Of a DNA stretch of 24,431 nt, positions 15,113-22,334 are shown in pieces. The notes under the pieces are model-generated. The model ran no database searches and was not told the origin of the DNA. It was given only the letters and a program-made list of their open reading frames with translations. Source of the stretch: CAZGOM01 sp964527265 (GTDB lineage: Bacteria; Planctomycetota; Phycisphaerae; Phycisphaerales; Phycisphaeraceae); assembly GCA_964527265.1 (NCBI GenBank), contig CAZGOM010000083.1:1-24431 (forward strand), written 5' to 3'. The position numbers and the translations under genes were made by a program. Position 1 is the stretch's first letter. Each line of letters opens with the position of its first letter.

Positions 15113-16177
15113 GTGACAAGCGTGATGGAAGAGAAGATTGTTGCTGGTGGTGAGACTCATTCAGCGGGTGCGGGGTTGGTGAGTGTTTCGGGGTTGTCGT
15201 TTAAGTATCCGGCGGTGAAGTCGCGGCGGAAGGATGACTTTAAGCAGCGTGGGCCGAATTCGTGGAGCTCATCGAGTGCGCCGCGGGAGCTGGCGCTGGA
15301 TGGGGTTTCGCTGGAGATCGGGCAGGGCGAGACGTTTGCAGTGCTTGGGCCCAATGGGGGCGGGAAATCGACGTTGTTTCGGATTCTGGCGACCTTGGCG
15401 AAGCCGACGGCAGGGACGGCCAAAGTGAATGGGCTGGATGTGGCGCGGCAGCCGGATGAGGTGAGGAAGTGCATCGGGGTGGTGTTTCAGGCGCCGAGCC
15501 TGGACATCAAGCTGACGGCGTATGAGAACCTGATGCATCAAGGCCACATGTATGGGCTGCGTGGGAGCGATCTGGATGGGCGGATCGCCAATGCGCTGGA
15601 AGCAGTGGGGCTTAAGGAGCGGGCGAAGGATTTTGCGGAGACATTTTCGGGCGGGATGAAGCGGAGATTGGAGATCGCCAAGAGCCTGCTGCACAGCCCG
15701 AAGCTGCTGCTTCTGGATGAGCCGACGACGGGGCTGGACCCGGGTGCGCGGCGGGAACTGTGGCAGACGCTGCTGGCGATGCGGGCGAAAACGGGTTTGA
15801 CGGTGGCGATGACGACGCATCTGATGGATGAGGCGGATCGTTGCGAGCGGGTGGCGATATTGTCGGCGGGGAAATTGATTGCGTGCGGGACGCCGAGTGC
15901 GCTGAAGGCGGAGATTGGTGCGGAGGTTTTGGTGATTGTGCCGCAGGAGCAGGAAGGGGTGGTGGAGATGGCAGGGAAGATTGCAGAGACATTCGGGCCG
16001 TGGAGTGAGAAGGGAAGGCCAGAGGTGGTGGATGGTGGGATTCGGATGGAACACCATGATGGAGCGGGGCTGCTTCCGCGGATCGCGTCGATGTTTCCGG
16101 GGCGGTTTAGGAGCATGAGCGTGAGCAAGCCGACGCTGGAGGATGTGTTTCATCGGTTGACGGGGAAGGGGATGTGA
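15113..16177 (+). CDS. ABC transporter ATP-binding protein
   Basis: The 354-aa protein contains Walker A GPNGGGKST (79-87), Q-loop Gln126, signature FSGGM (178-182), Walker B LLLLDEP (198-204, catalytic Glu203) and H-loop His236. Its type resembles ATPases of ABC-2 export systems (CcmA/NatA/drug-resistance group). A C-terminal region of about 100 residues after the ATPase core is usual for that group. An insertion of about 25 polar residues (KSRRKDDFKQ to SSSSAPREL, 36-60) separates the first beta strand from LALDGVSL, which is odd. In many bacteria an ABC-2 ATPase and permease follow ctaAB; here no permease follows, and the next genes are the two paralogues of unknown function. The substrate is unknown. 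Confidence 0.92.
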   Translation: MTSVMEEKIVAGGETHSAGAGLVSVSGLSFKYPAVKSRRKDDFKQRGPNSWSSSSAPRELALDGVSLEIGQGETFAVLGPNGGGKSTLFRILATLAKPTAGTAKVNGLDVARQPDEVRKCIGVVFQAPSLDIKLTAYENLMHQGHMYGLRGSDLDGRIANALEAVGLKERAKDFAETFSGGMKRRLEIAKSLLHSPKLLLLDEPTTGLDPGARRELWQTLLAMRAKTGLTVAMTTHLMDEADRCERVAILSAGKLIACGTPSALKAEIGAEVLVIVPQEQEGVVEMAGKIAETFGPWSEKGRPEVVDGGIRMEHHDGAGLLPRIASMFPGRFRSMSVSKPTLEDVFHRLTGKGM

Positions 16178-16184
16178 GGAGGAC

Positions 16185-16219
16185 GGGTTTTGGGTCTTGG
16201 GTATTGGGTCGTGGGCGGA
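16185..16219 (+). repeat. Heptameric repeat before paralogue A
   Basis: Units GGGTTTT, GGGTCTT, GGGTATT, GGGTCGT and GGGCGGA. The array begins eight bases after the ABC ATPase stop and belongs to the block duplicated before paralogue B. Confidence 0.88.
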
Positions 16220-16268
16220 GGGATTCAGAGAGATCGCATTTGAGGTATTTGCTGTTAAATTGGCGTCT

Positions 16269-17740
16269 ATGGAAGACGAACAACAAGGCGTTGCGGGGCG
16301 GGGGAGGCGAGGGATTGGGAAGTGGTTTTGGGGTGTGATTGGTTTGTTGGCGGTGGGGTGTGATTGGTTTGTTGGCGGTGGGGTGTGATTGGTTTGTTGG
16401 CGGTGGTGTGTGTGGCTTTGTTGTTTGTGGGGGATGTGGATGTGCCGTCGGTGGTGGTGACGGCGACACGGAATGCGGAAGGGGAGATGGTGTCTGACTT
16501 GAGGTGGGGTCGGGGTGTGGGGTTTGAATGGACGAAGCTGAAGGCTGATTGCGGCATGTACAGTTCGGGAGGGGGGACATGGAGCGAGGATCGGAAGGTG
16601 TTTACCCGGTCGATTGCGGTGCTTACGGAAGGCGATTCGCCGATGGATCGGCTCGTGGCGTACCAGCTTTTCAAGGAGTTACAGGCGGGGACGCGGTTTG
16701 AACGGGTGGTGTTTTATCCACCGGGGAGCAGGCCGGCGGATGGAGAGGCGCTGCCGGATCTGACGGCGCGGGTGCGGGTGTGCAAGTTTGAAACGCATGG
16801 GAAGAAGGTGCTGGAGGAAGAGATCGCGGCGGATGTGTCTGTTGTGATAGAAGGAAATGGAGTGCGCCCATATGCTTTTGACCCTTTAACGCCGCCCGAG
16901 GCCAGCGTGGATCACAACTTGGCGTTGGACTGCCGCGCAACCCAAACAGGGATTGAATCTGCGGGGAAGCGTTATGAGGGAGTGGCGAAGAAGATCGCAG
17001 ATACAGCCGCGCGGCAGATCGAGTTGGAGTTGTCGTTTGTGACCAAGATAGGGCCGGAGGCGGGGGTGATTCCGCCGGAGTTGATGCCGCGCTACACGGC
17101 GACGCCGGATCTGGCGTTCATCAAGGCGTTTGATGCCAGGCCGATATTGTCAGGAACGGCGATGATGAGGTCGAACCTGACGACATGGGAAGTGGGGAAC
17201 GTGGCGCCGGGGCGAGACCTGGTGGATGAGGCGGAAGCGGAGCTGCGGGGCAAGGGGTGGGTGATTTATGGGTCGGAGGGGAAGGGGCCAACGCGGAGAT
17301 TACGGGCGATCACGAACAACGATTCGGAAGTGGTGGTGATCCAGTGGAACCGAATGAACGGCGTGAGCTTCAGCGGGGTGCCGGTGGAGGGGCGATGGGC
17401 GGTGTCTTACGAAAAAAGGATGAGCGTGCCGGAGATTCAAGCGGCGCTCAAGACGTGGCTGGCGCGGAACCCGAGCGAGAAGGATTTAGTGCTTTTCAAG
17501 AATTTCTGGGGTTTTGAGCAGGAGATGTTTGAGGGGTATTTTGCGAAGAATGCGCCGCGGAGTGTGCAGGGGGTGTTGTTTCAGGCGCGGGCGGAGATTG
17601 GGCGGAAGAATAATGAAGCTGCGCGGAGGTTGTTGCTAAGGGCGGATGCGCTGGCTCGGTTGGATAAGCCCGGTAGTGAAACACGATGGGAAATCGTGAA
17701 GCTGGGCAAGAGCGTGGGATTGGAAGAGTTTCCCAAGTAA
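16269..17740 (+). pseudogene. Paralogue A: unrecognised membrane-anchored protein, frame broken by a triplicated 25-bp unit
   Basis: ATG 16269 starts MEDEQQGVAG, matching paralogue B (MEDEQQDVAG). The frame enters the N-terminal membrane helix, runs through three copies of a 25-bp unit and stops at TGA 16386. The remaining frame, open from about 16364 to 17740, continues the homology to B. Removing two units (50 bp) leaves 1422 bp, exactly 473 codons plus stop, and joins the helix cleanly (GVIGLLAVVCVALLFVGDVDVP). Shared landmarks with B are TRSIAV near the start, then LPDLTARVRV, YTATPD, FDARP, LTTWEV and GRDLV. The protein would be periplasmic with one N-terminal anchor. It ends at FPK where B continues for about 115 residues. 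It could be a decayed gene, a length-variable on/off gene, or an assembly error. I do not recognise the family. Confidence 0.75.
16330..16404 (+). repeat. Three perfect tandem copies of a 25-bp unit inside paralogue A
   Basis: Copies occupy 16330-16354, 16355-16379 and 16380-16404. The unit starts GGGGTGTGATTGG and ends TTGGCGGT. Because 25 is not a multiple of three, each copy shifts the frame, and the third copy exposes a TGA. A partial fourth unit may follow. Paralogue B has no such duplication. Confidence 0.95.
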
Positions 17741-17757
17741 GCGGATGCGAGGAAGAC

Positions 17758-17792
17758 GGGTTCTGGGTATTGGGTATTTGGTATTGGGCGGC
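17758..17792 (+). repeat. Heptameric repeat before paralogue B
   Basis: Units GGGTTCT, GGGTATT, GGGTATT, TGGTATT and GGGCGGC. The order and the following sequence resemble those before paralogue A, so array and gene were duplicated together. Confidence 0.88.
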
Positions 17793-17825
17793 GGGATTCA
17801 GAGATATCTTATTTGAAATATTTGC

Positions 17826-17833
17826 TATAAAAT
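17826..17833 (+). promoter_or_regulatory. Conserved AT-rich -10-like element before paralogue B
   Basis: TATAAAAT lies eight bases before ATG 17842; the corresponding element before paralogue A is TGTTAAAT (16253-16260), with the same spacing. No Shine-Dalgarno precedes either start, so a leaderless or nearly leaderless transcript is possible. Confidence 0.4.
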
Positions 17834-17841
17834 TGGCATCT

Positions 17842-19653
17842 ATGGAAGATGAACAACAAGACGTTGCGGGGCAGAGGGGGCGGGGGATTTGGAAGTTGTG
17901 GTTGTGGGTGGTGGGGGTGATGTTGGCGTTGGTGGTGGTTGTGGTGTTGTGTTTGTTGTTTGTGGGGGATGTGGATGTGCCGCGGGGGGTGGTGACGGCG
18001 ACGCGGGGGGCGGATGGGAAGATGGTGTCGGATGAGAAGGGGAAGGGGCATGTGGGATTTGAGTGGACGAAACTGGAGGCCAACTGCGACATGAGCAGCG
18101 CAGGGGTGGGGTCGCGGGGTGAGGGTTCGAAATTGTTCACGCGGTCGATTGCGGTGATTGCGGAGGGTGATTCGGTGCTGGATCGGCGTGTGGCGTACCA
18201 GCTTTTCAAGGAGTTACTGGCGGGGAAGCGATTTGAACGTGTGGTGTTTTACCCGGCGGGGAGCAAGCCTGCAGAGGGGGAAGCACTGCCGGACCTGACA
18301 GCGCGGGTGCGGGTGTGGAAGTTGGAAACGAAAGGGTTGTTCAAAAAAGAGATCCACGCGGATGTGGCTGTGTTGGTGGAAGCCAATGGCGCCATGGCGC
18401 AGTCGTATTATGTTGATCCATTGACGCCGCCATCGGCGGGCATGAACTATGCGTATGCGTTGAAATGCCGCGCGAACCAGAAAGGGATTGAGTCCGCGGG
18501 GATGCAATATGAGGCTGTGGGTCGGAATATCGCGGGGACGGTGGCAACGAATATCGAGGCAACTTTGGCGGCCATGCCGAACGAGCCGGTGGTGGAGGTG
18601 ATTGCGCCGGAGTTCATGCCCAAGTACACGGCGACGCCGGATTTTGGGTTTCTCAAGGCATTTGATGCCCGGCCGCTGCTGTCTGGGCCGGTGTTTATGA
18701 AGTCGAACCTGTCGACGTGGGAGGTGGAGAAGGTTCCTGCCGGGCGGGATCTGGTGACGGAGGCGGAAAAGGAATTGCGGGACAAGGGGTGGGTGATTCG
18801 GGTGTCAGAAGGGAGCGGGATATCGCGGCGATTGCGGGCGACCAGGAACGATGAGTCGGAAGTGCTGGAGATTCAACGGACGCGAATGAATGAAGTGCGT
18901 TTTGGGAGGATGCCGCTGGAATCAACGTATGCGGTTTGTTATGAACGGAGGATGAGCGAGACGGAGATCCGGGCGGGTTTGAAGGCGTGGCTGGCGCGGA
19001 ATCCGAGTGAGGAAGAGTTGCTTTTTTTTAAGAAATTCTGGCATTTTGAGCAGAAGTTATTTGAAGCGCAGTTCCGGAAAAGCATGCCGCAGACAGAGAA
19101 GGGGTTATTGCATCTGGCGCGGAGCGAGATAGGCAGGAAGAATATGGAGGAGGCTCGGAAGCTTGTGTTGAGGGCGGATGCTGTGGGACGGATTGCGAGC
19201 CCGGGCGGCGGCACGCCTTCGGAAGTAGCGAGTGTGGGCGACTTGGCGGGGCTTAAGACGTTTCCGGAGTATCCGGATCTGACGACGCTTATGCCGGGGG
19301 AGGTGGTGGATGTCGCGCAGGATCTGATGGGCCAACAGACGGCGAAGCGGACGGTGAACCTGGGGCAGAGCGTGTTTGTGTTGTGGAAGCGGAGCGATGG
19401 AGACCTGCGTATTCAACGGGTGACGCCGGTGCGGACAGGGAAACCACCTTATCGGTACACGTTTGAGATCATGAATGTGGCGTTTGAGAAGAATTCATCG
19501 TCGTTCAATGGAGACAGGGATGGGGATGCGACGGGGCAGATGGGGCCGATTCGATTGATGTTTTTGGGGAAGCGAGGGAGTGAGGAGAAGGGGTTGATAT
19601 TGACGCCGCAGAAGGTGGGGGAGGCGTTTGAGCTGGAGTTTAAGGCGGAATAG
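17842..19653 (+). CDS. Paralogue B: unrecognised membrane-anchored protein with C-terminal extension
   Basis: This 603-aa protein shares its start (MEDEQQDVAG) and most of its length with paralogue A. Residues about 14-42 form one hydrophobic helix (LWLWVVGVMLALVVVVVLCLLFV), so the rest is probably periplasmic or extracellular. The shared body of about 450 residues has landmarks FTRSIAVIAEGDS, LPDLTARVRVW, EFMPKYTATPD, FDARPLLSG and AGRDLVTEAEKELRDKGWVI. The last 115 residues, from the FPEYPDLT stretch on, have no counterpart in A. ATG 17842 is preferred because sequence similarity with A begins at the same codon; an in-frame ATG at 17686 lies inside the A coding end. No known domain was recognised, and no function is proposed. 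Confidence 0.8.
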   Translation: MEDEQQDVAGQRGRGIWKLWLWVVGVMLALVVVVVLCLLFVGDVDVPRGVVTATRGADGKMVSDEKGKGHVGFEWTKLEANCDMSSAGVGSRGEGSKLFTRSIAVIAEGDSVLDRRVAYQLFKELLAGKRFERVVFYPAGSKPAEGEALPDLTARVRVWKLETKGLFKKEIHADVAVLVEANGAMAQSYYVDPLTPPSAGMNYAYALKCRANQKGIESAGMQYEAVGRNIAGTVATNIEATLAAMPNEPVVEVIAPEFMPKYTATPDFGFLKAFDARPLLSGPVFMKSNLSTWEVEKVPAGRDLVTEAEKELRDKGWVIRVSEGSGISRRLRATRNDESEVLEIQRTRMNEVRFGRMPLESTYAVCYERRMSETEIRAGLKAWLARNPSEEELLFFKKFWHFEQKLFEAQFRKSMPQTEKGLLHLARSEIGRKNMEEARKLVLRADAVGRIASPGGGTPSEVASVGDLAGLKTFPEYPDLTTLMPGEVVDVAQDLMGQQTAKRTVNLGQSVFVLWKRSDGDLRIQRVTPVRTGKPPYRYTFEIMNVAFEKNSSSFNGDRDGDATGQMGPIRLMFLGKRGSEEKGLILTPQKVGEAFELEFKAE

Positions 19654-19658
19654 GGGGA

Positions 19659-19758
19659 NNNNNNNNNNNNNNNNNNNNNNNNNNNNNNNNNNNNNNNNNN
19701 NNNNNNNNNNNNNNNNNNNNNNNNNNNNNNNNNNNNNNNNNNNNNNNNNNNNNNNNNN
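19659..19758. other. Assembly gap, 100 N
   Basis: Exactly 100 N, a standard placeholder of unknown true length. The two flanks share no sequence, so unlike the second gap this one cannot be closed from the window. Genes may be missing here. Confidence 0.98.
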
Positions 19759-19822
19759 GCCGTATCAGCAGCAGAGGCATTGGCTGAAGGGTGGGCACTT
19801 ATGTCGGGGGAGTAAGGTGATG

Positions 19823-19849
19823 GGGAGCCGGCGGGACGCCGGCGCTCCC
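19823..19849. repeat. Palindromic REP-like element
   Basis: Inner arms GCCGGCG and CGCCGGC pair around a GGA loop, and outer GGGA/TCCC pair across a two-base bulge. It lies nine bases after the minus-strand ubiX-like stop codon. It lacks a T-tract, so it is listed as a repeat; it may still stabilise mRNA ends. Confidence 0.65.
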
Positions 19850-19857
19850 GGTAGGAA

Positions 19858-20514
19858 TCAGCCTTGCCAGCGGTTTTGGAGGTGGTGGGGGACCTGGAGG
19901 AGGTCGAGGATGCGGGCGGCCATGTGGTCTGCGATGTCGTCGAGGGATTGGGGTTTCATGTAGAAGCCGGGGTTTGCGGGGCAGATGATGGCGCCGGCCT
20001 GGGTGAGGGAGGCCATGTTGTTGATGTCGATGAGGGTGAGGGGTGTTTCGCGGTGGACGAGGATGAGGCGGCGGCGTTCTTTGAGGGAGACGTATGCGGC
20101 GCGGTGGATGAGGTTGTCGCCCATGCCGTGCGCGATGCAGGCGAGTGTGTTGGAGGAGCAGGGGACGATGGCCATGCCGTCGTGCTGGAAGGAGCCGGAG
20201 GCGATGGAAGCGCCGACATCGCGGTGGTTGTGGAGGGTGATTGTTCCGGGAGTGAGGGGGGAAGAGAGTCCCGGGTCCGGGGTCCCGGGTTCGGGGTCGG
20301 AAGAGGAAGAGGTTGAGGAAAGAGGTTGGGTGAAGGGGGCGAGGTCGTTGGCGTCGATGTTGAGTTCGTCGTGGAGGAGGCGCTGGCCGAGGGCGGAGAT
20401 GACGAGGTGGACATCGACGCCGGATTGGATGAGGAGGCGGACGGTGCGGAGGGCGTAGAGGGCGCCGGAGGCGCCGCCGATGCCGATGACGATGCGTTTA
20501 TTGGGGGGTGGCAT
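19858..20514 (-). CDS. ubiX: UbiX-family flavin prenyltransferase with a repeat-derived insertion
   Basis: The 218-aa protein has the UbiX/Pad1 flavoprotein fold. Motifs are GIGGASGALYALR (11-23), the ASIASGSF block (102-109), IVPCSSNTLACIAHGMGDNLIHRAA (116-140) and the conserved LKERRRLILVHRETPL (144-159). UbiX prenylates FMN for UbiD-type decarboxylases in ubiquinone or aromatic metabolism. Between the first third and the ASGSF block is a Ser/Pro-rich stretch (about 64-90), whose residues 72-83 are encoded by a heptameric repeat array. This makes the protein roughly 20 residues longer than is usual, and the insertion probably forms a surface loop. The gene starts nine bases after the stop of the upstream secreted protein gene, with no own Shine-Dalgarno, suggesting translational coupling. 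No ubiD is in view. Confidence 0.9.
   Translation of the reverse strand: MPPPNKRIVIGIGGASGALYALRTVRLLIQSGVDVHLVISALGQRLLHDELNIDANDLAPFTQPLSSTSSSSDPEPGTPDPGLSSPLTPGTITLHNHRDVGASIASGSFQHDGMAIVPCSSNTLACIAHGMGDNLIHRAAYVSLKERRRLILVHRETPLTLIDINNMASLTQAGAIICPANPGFYMKPQSLDDIADHMAARILDLLQVPHHLQNRWQG
20266..20300. repeat. Heptameric repeat inside the ubiX-like gene
   Basis: Units on the plus strand are GAGTCCC, GGGTCCG, GGGTCCC, GGGTTCG and GGGTCGG. Read on the minus strand they encode DPEPGTPDPGLS, part of a Ser/Pro-rich loop. Confidence 0.9.
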
Positions 20515-20523
20515 GAGGAGGGC

Positions 20524-21366
20524 TTACTTGAGGAGTGACTGGACCTGGGATTCAAGCTGGCTTTGTTTGAGATTGAGTTCGAGTTCGGAGGTTTTGAGTT
20601 CGATTTGCTGATCGAGGTTTTTGGCGAGGTCTGCGGCGAGCTTGTCTAGGGAGTTGGCGATCTGATTGTAGAGGTCGGGGGTGTCTGATTTCTCGGCTTT
20701 GCCGCGGATGCGTGAGGCTTTGATCTTGAGGTTGACGAAACGTTCGTAGCGGTTGGCGCTGAGGGTGAGGCGAGTGGCGTTGATTTTGGCGCTGGCGAGG
20801 CCGACACCGTCGGGGCTTTCCCTGGAGATTTTGCGGACCTGGGCCCAGGCTTCGATGGCGCGGGCGCGGGCGCTGGAATATTGGTCGATCTGGGCCTGGT
20901 CGAGAGGGCCGGCGATTGTTTTCATTTCGAGGGCGGCATTGTTGTTGATGAGGGTGAGTTCCTCACGGGCGGCGGCGGCGCGCTCTTGAAAGCCGGCTGA
21001 TTTGTTTTTGATCGCCGCGTATGCCTTGTTGGCGTTGTTGGTGCGATCGACTTCGCCAGCATCAGCGGCGTTGGCAAGCTCTTCAACAGCGGCGACGAGT
21101 TCTTCGAGATGCTGGGCTTGCTCTGCGGAAGCTGTTTTAAGAGGTTCAGCGCTGTTATTGGAGACTTCCATGGCGCGGATGAGCTTTCGGCGCAGGGATT
21201 TGGCGACTTCGCGGTTATAGGCGGCGAGCTCGGGGTTTGGGGAGGCGACCTGAATTTTGGTTTGAGGGGCTGCGGGCTGGGTGGTGGCCTGGGCCATGGC
21301 GTGGGTGGCGCCAAAAGTGAGCATCAGGGCGAGGGCCAGGAGGGGTATGCGGGTGTTGGTTGGCAA
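20524..21366 (-). CDS. Secreted coiled-coil protein of unknown function
   Basis: The 280-aa protein begins with a typical signal peptide, MPTNTRIPLLALALMLTFGATHAMAQA, cut near residue 25-27. The mature chain is almost all helix-forming, rich in Ala, Glu, Gln, Leu and Lys. Coiled-coil-like segments lie around 80-105 (EQAQHLEELVAAVEEL) and at the end (LDQQIELKTSELELNLKQSQL). The start is TTG 21366, backed by GGAG seven bases upstream and by the correct placement of the signal peptide. It shares a transcript with the ubiX-like gene, nine bases downstream, but the composition gives no functional link. I do not recognise a family. Confidence 0.78.
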   Translation of the reverse strand: MPTNTRIPLLALALMLTFGATHAMAQATTQPAAPQTKIQVASPNPELAAYNREVAKSLRRKLIRAMEVSNNSAEPLKTASAEQAQHLEELVAAVEELANAADAGEVDRTNNANKAYAAIKNKSAGFQERAAAAREELTLINNNAALEMKTIAGPLDQAQIDQYSSARARAIEAWAQVRKISRESPDGVGLASAKINATRLTLSANRYERFVNLKIKASRIRGKAEKSDTPDLYNQIANSLDKLAADLAKNLDQQIELKTSELELNLKQSQLESQVQSLLK

Positions 21367-21392
21367 GGTGTGTCTCCGTGGGTGGGCGGATT

Positions 21393-21401
21393 ATCTTAGC
21401 A
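21393..21401 (-). promoter_or_regulatory. Possible extended -10 promoter of the coiled-coil protein gene
   Basis: On the minus strand TGC is followed by TAAGAT (21398-21393), about 27 bp before the TTG start. The TGC extension resembles the promoters at 9376 and 9811. The -35 is not consensus. Confidence 0.35.
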
Positions 21402-21416
21402 GTGGAGGGGAGGGGG

Positions 21417-21458
21417 GATGTTTGATGTGGGATGGAAGATGTTAGATGTTTCAGATTC
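21417..21458. repeat. Heptameric repeat upstream of the coiled-coil protein gene
   Basis: Units GATGTTT, GATGTGG, GATGGAA, GATGTTA, GATGTTT and CAGATTC. Beyond the thuA terminator, about 21523-21543 holds similar units in the opposite orientation (AACATCG, GACATCA, GACATGG). Confidence 0.8.
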
Positions 21459-21475
21459 AGAAGGGGTTGTTTGGG

Positions 21476-21509
21476 ATAAGAAAGCACCCGCGGGTGAACG
21501 CGGGTGCTT
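21476..21509 (-). terminator. Rho-independent terminator after thuA
   Basis: An 11-bp perfect stem (AAGCACCCGCG at 21482-21492 with CGCGGGTGCTT at 21499-21509) has a 6-base loop. On the minus strand it is followed by TCTTATCCC after the TT of the stem. It is 37 bp downstream of the stop codon at 21547. Confidence 0.85.
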
Positions 21510-21546
21510 ATGGGAGCATTCGTCAACATCGGACATCAGACATGGA

Positions 21547-22334
21547 TCAGCGGGTGGCCCATTGCATGCCGCGGACGACGAGTTCCTTGGCCTGGGGGAC
21601 GTCAAAGTCTTTGTAGGTGTGTCCCCAAGCGGCGAAGAAGACTTTGCCCTTGCCCCAGTTTTTGGTCCACATGAAGGGCATGGTGACGCCGAAGTCTTCA
21701 AAGTAGATGTGTGCGAGGACGTTGTTGGAGGGGTCTGTGAGCATCCAGTAGCGTTCGGTGTTTGGGAGGATGAACTCGGAGATGCCCTTGGTGATTTGGT
21801 GTTCGCGGTTGTTGAGGTTGACTTTGACCTGGGGCCAGAGGTTGCCGGGGTGGGACATGAACTGTCCGCCGGTCATCCATTGGTAGCCGATATTGCCGCG
21901 GAAGGAGTCACACATGCCGCCGTGAAATCCGGCGATGCCGCAGCCGTTTTCGACAGCGGCGAGGAGGCCCTTTTCCTGGTCGGGTTCGATTTTGCCCATG
22001 GTCCAGATGGGGACGATGAGNNNNNNNNNNNNNNNNNNNNNNNNNNNNNNNNNNNNNNNNNNNNNNNNNNNNNNNNNNNNNNNNNNNNNNNNNNNNNNNN
22101 NNNNNNNNNNNNNNNNNNNNGGCCCTTTTCCTGGTCGGGTTCGATTTTGCCCATGGTCCAGATGGGGACGATGAGATCGAGGGAAGACATGAGTTTTTCA
22201 TCGGCATAGCTGGCGAGAGTGTCGGAGACGGTGACGTCGTAGCCCTTTTCTTTGAGTGCCTGGGCGAAGATTTCAGAGCATTCCTTGGGTGTGTGGCCGT
22301 TCCAGCCGCCTTGGACGATGAGAGCCTTTTTCAT
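21547..22334 (-). CDS. ThuA-like domain protein (interrupted only by an artificial assembly gap)
   Basis: The start MKKALIVQGGWNGHTPKECS and the stretches IVPIWTMGKIEPDQEKG, GIAGFHGGMCDSFRGN, YQWMTGGQF and FFAAWGHTYKDFDVPQA match the ThuA-like family, which has a class I glutamine-amidotransferase-like fold. The name comes from trehalose utilisation in rhizobia; in planctomycetes many copies occur with sugar dehydrogenases. The exact reaction here is unknown. The gene holds a 100-N run whose two flanks repeat the same 55 bp. Removing the N and one copy (155 bp) gives 633 bp, exactly 210 codons plus stop, with all motifs intact. The start overlaps the PAP2 stop by ATGA, so the two are translationally coupled. 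Confidence 0.88.
22021..22120. other. Assembly gap, 100 N, flanked by a 55-bp duplicated k-mer
   Basis: Bases 21966-22020 and 22121-22175 are identical. The pattern is expected when a short-read assembler with k=55 leaves two contigs that overlap by one k-mer and a scaffolder inserts a fixed N run. The likely true sequence has neither gap nor duplication. Confidence 0.93.

Noticed and set aside
16364..17740. 458-codon frame from TTG 16364 as the native start of paralogue A
   Set aside because: The TTG lies inside the 25-bp repeat with no ribosome site. Comparison with paralogue B shows that the real start is ATG 16269.
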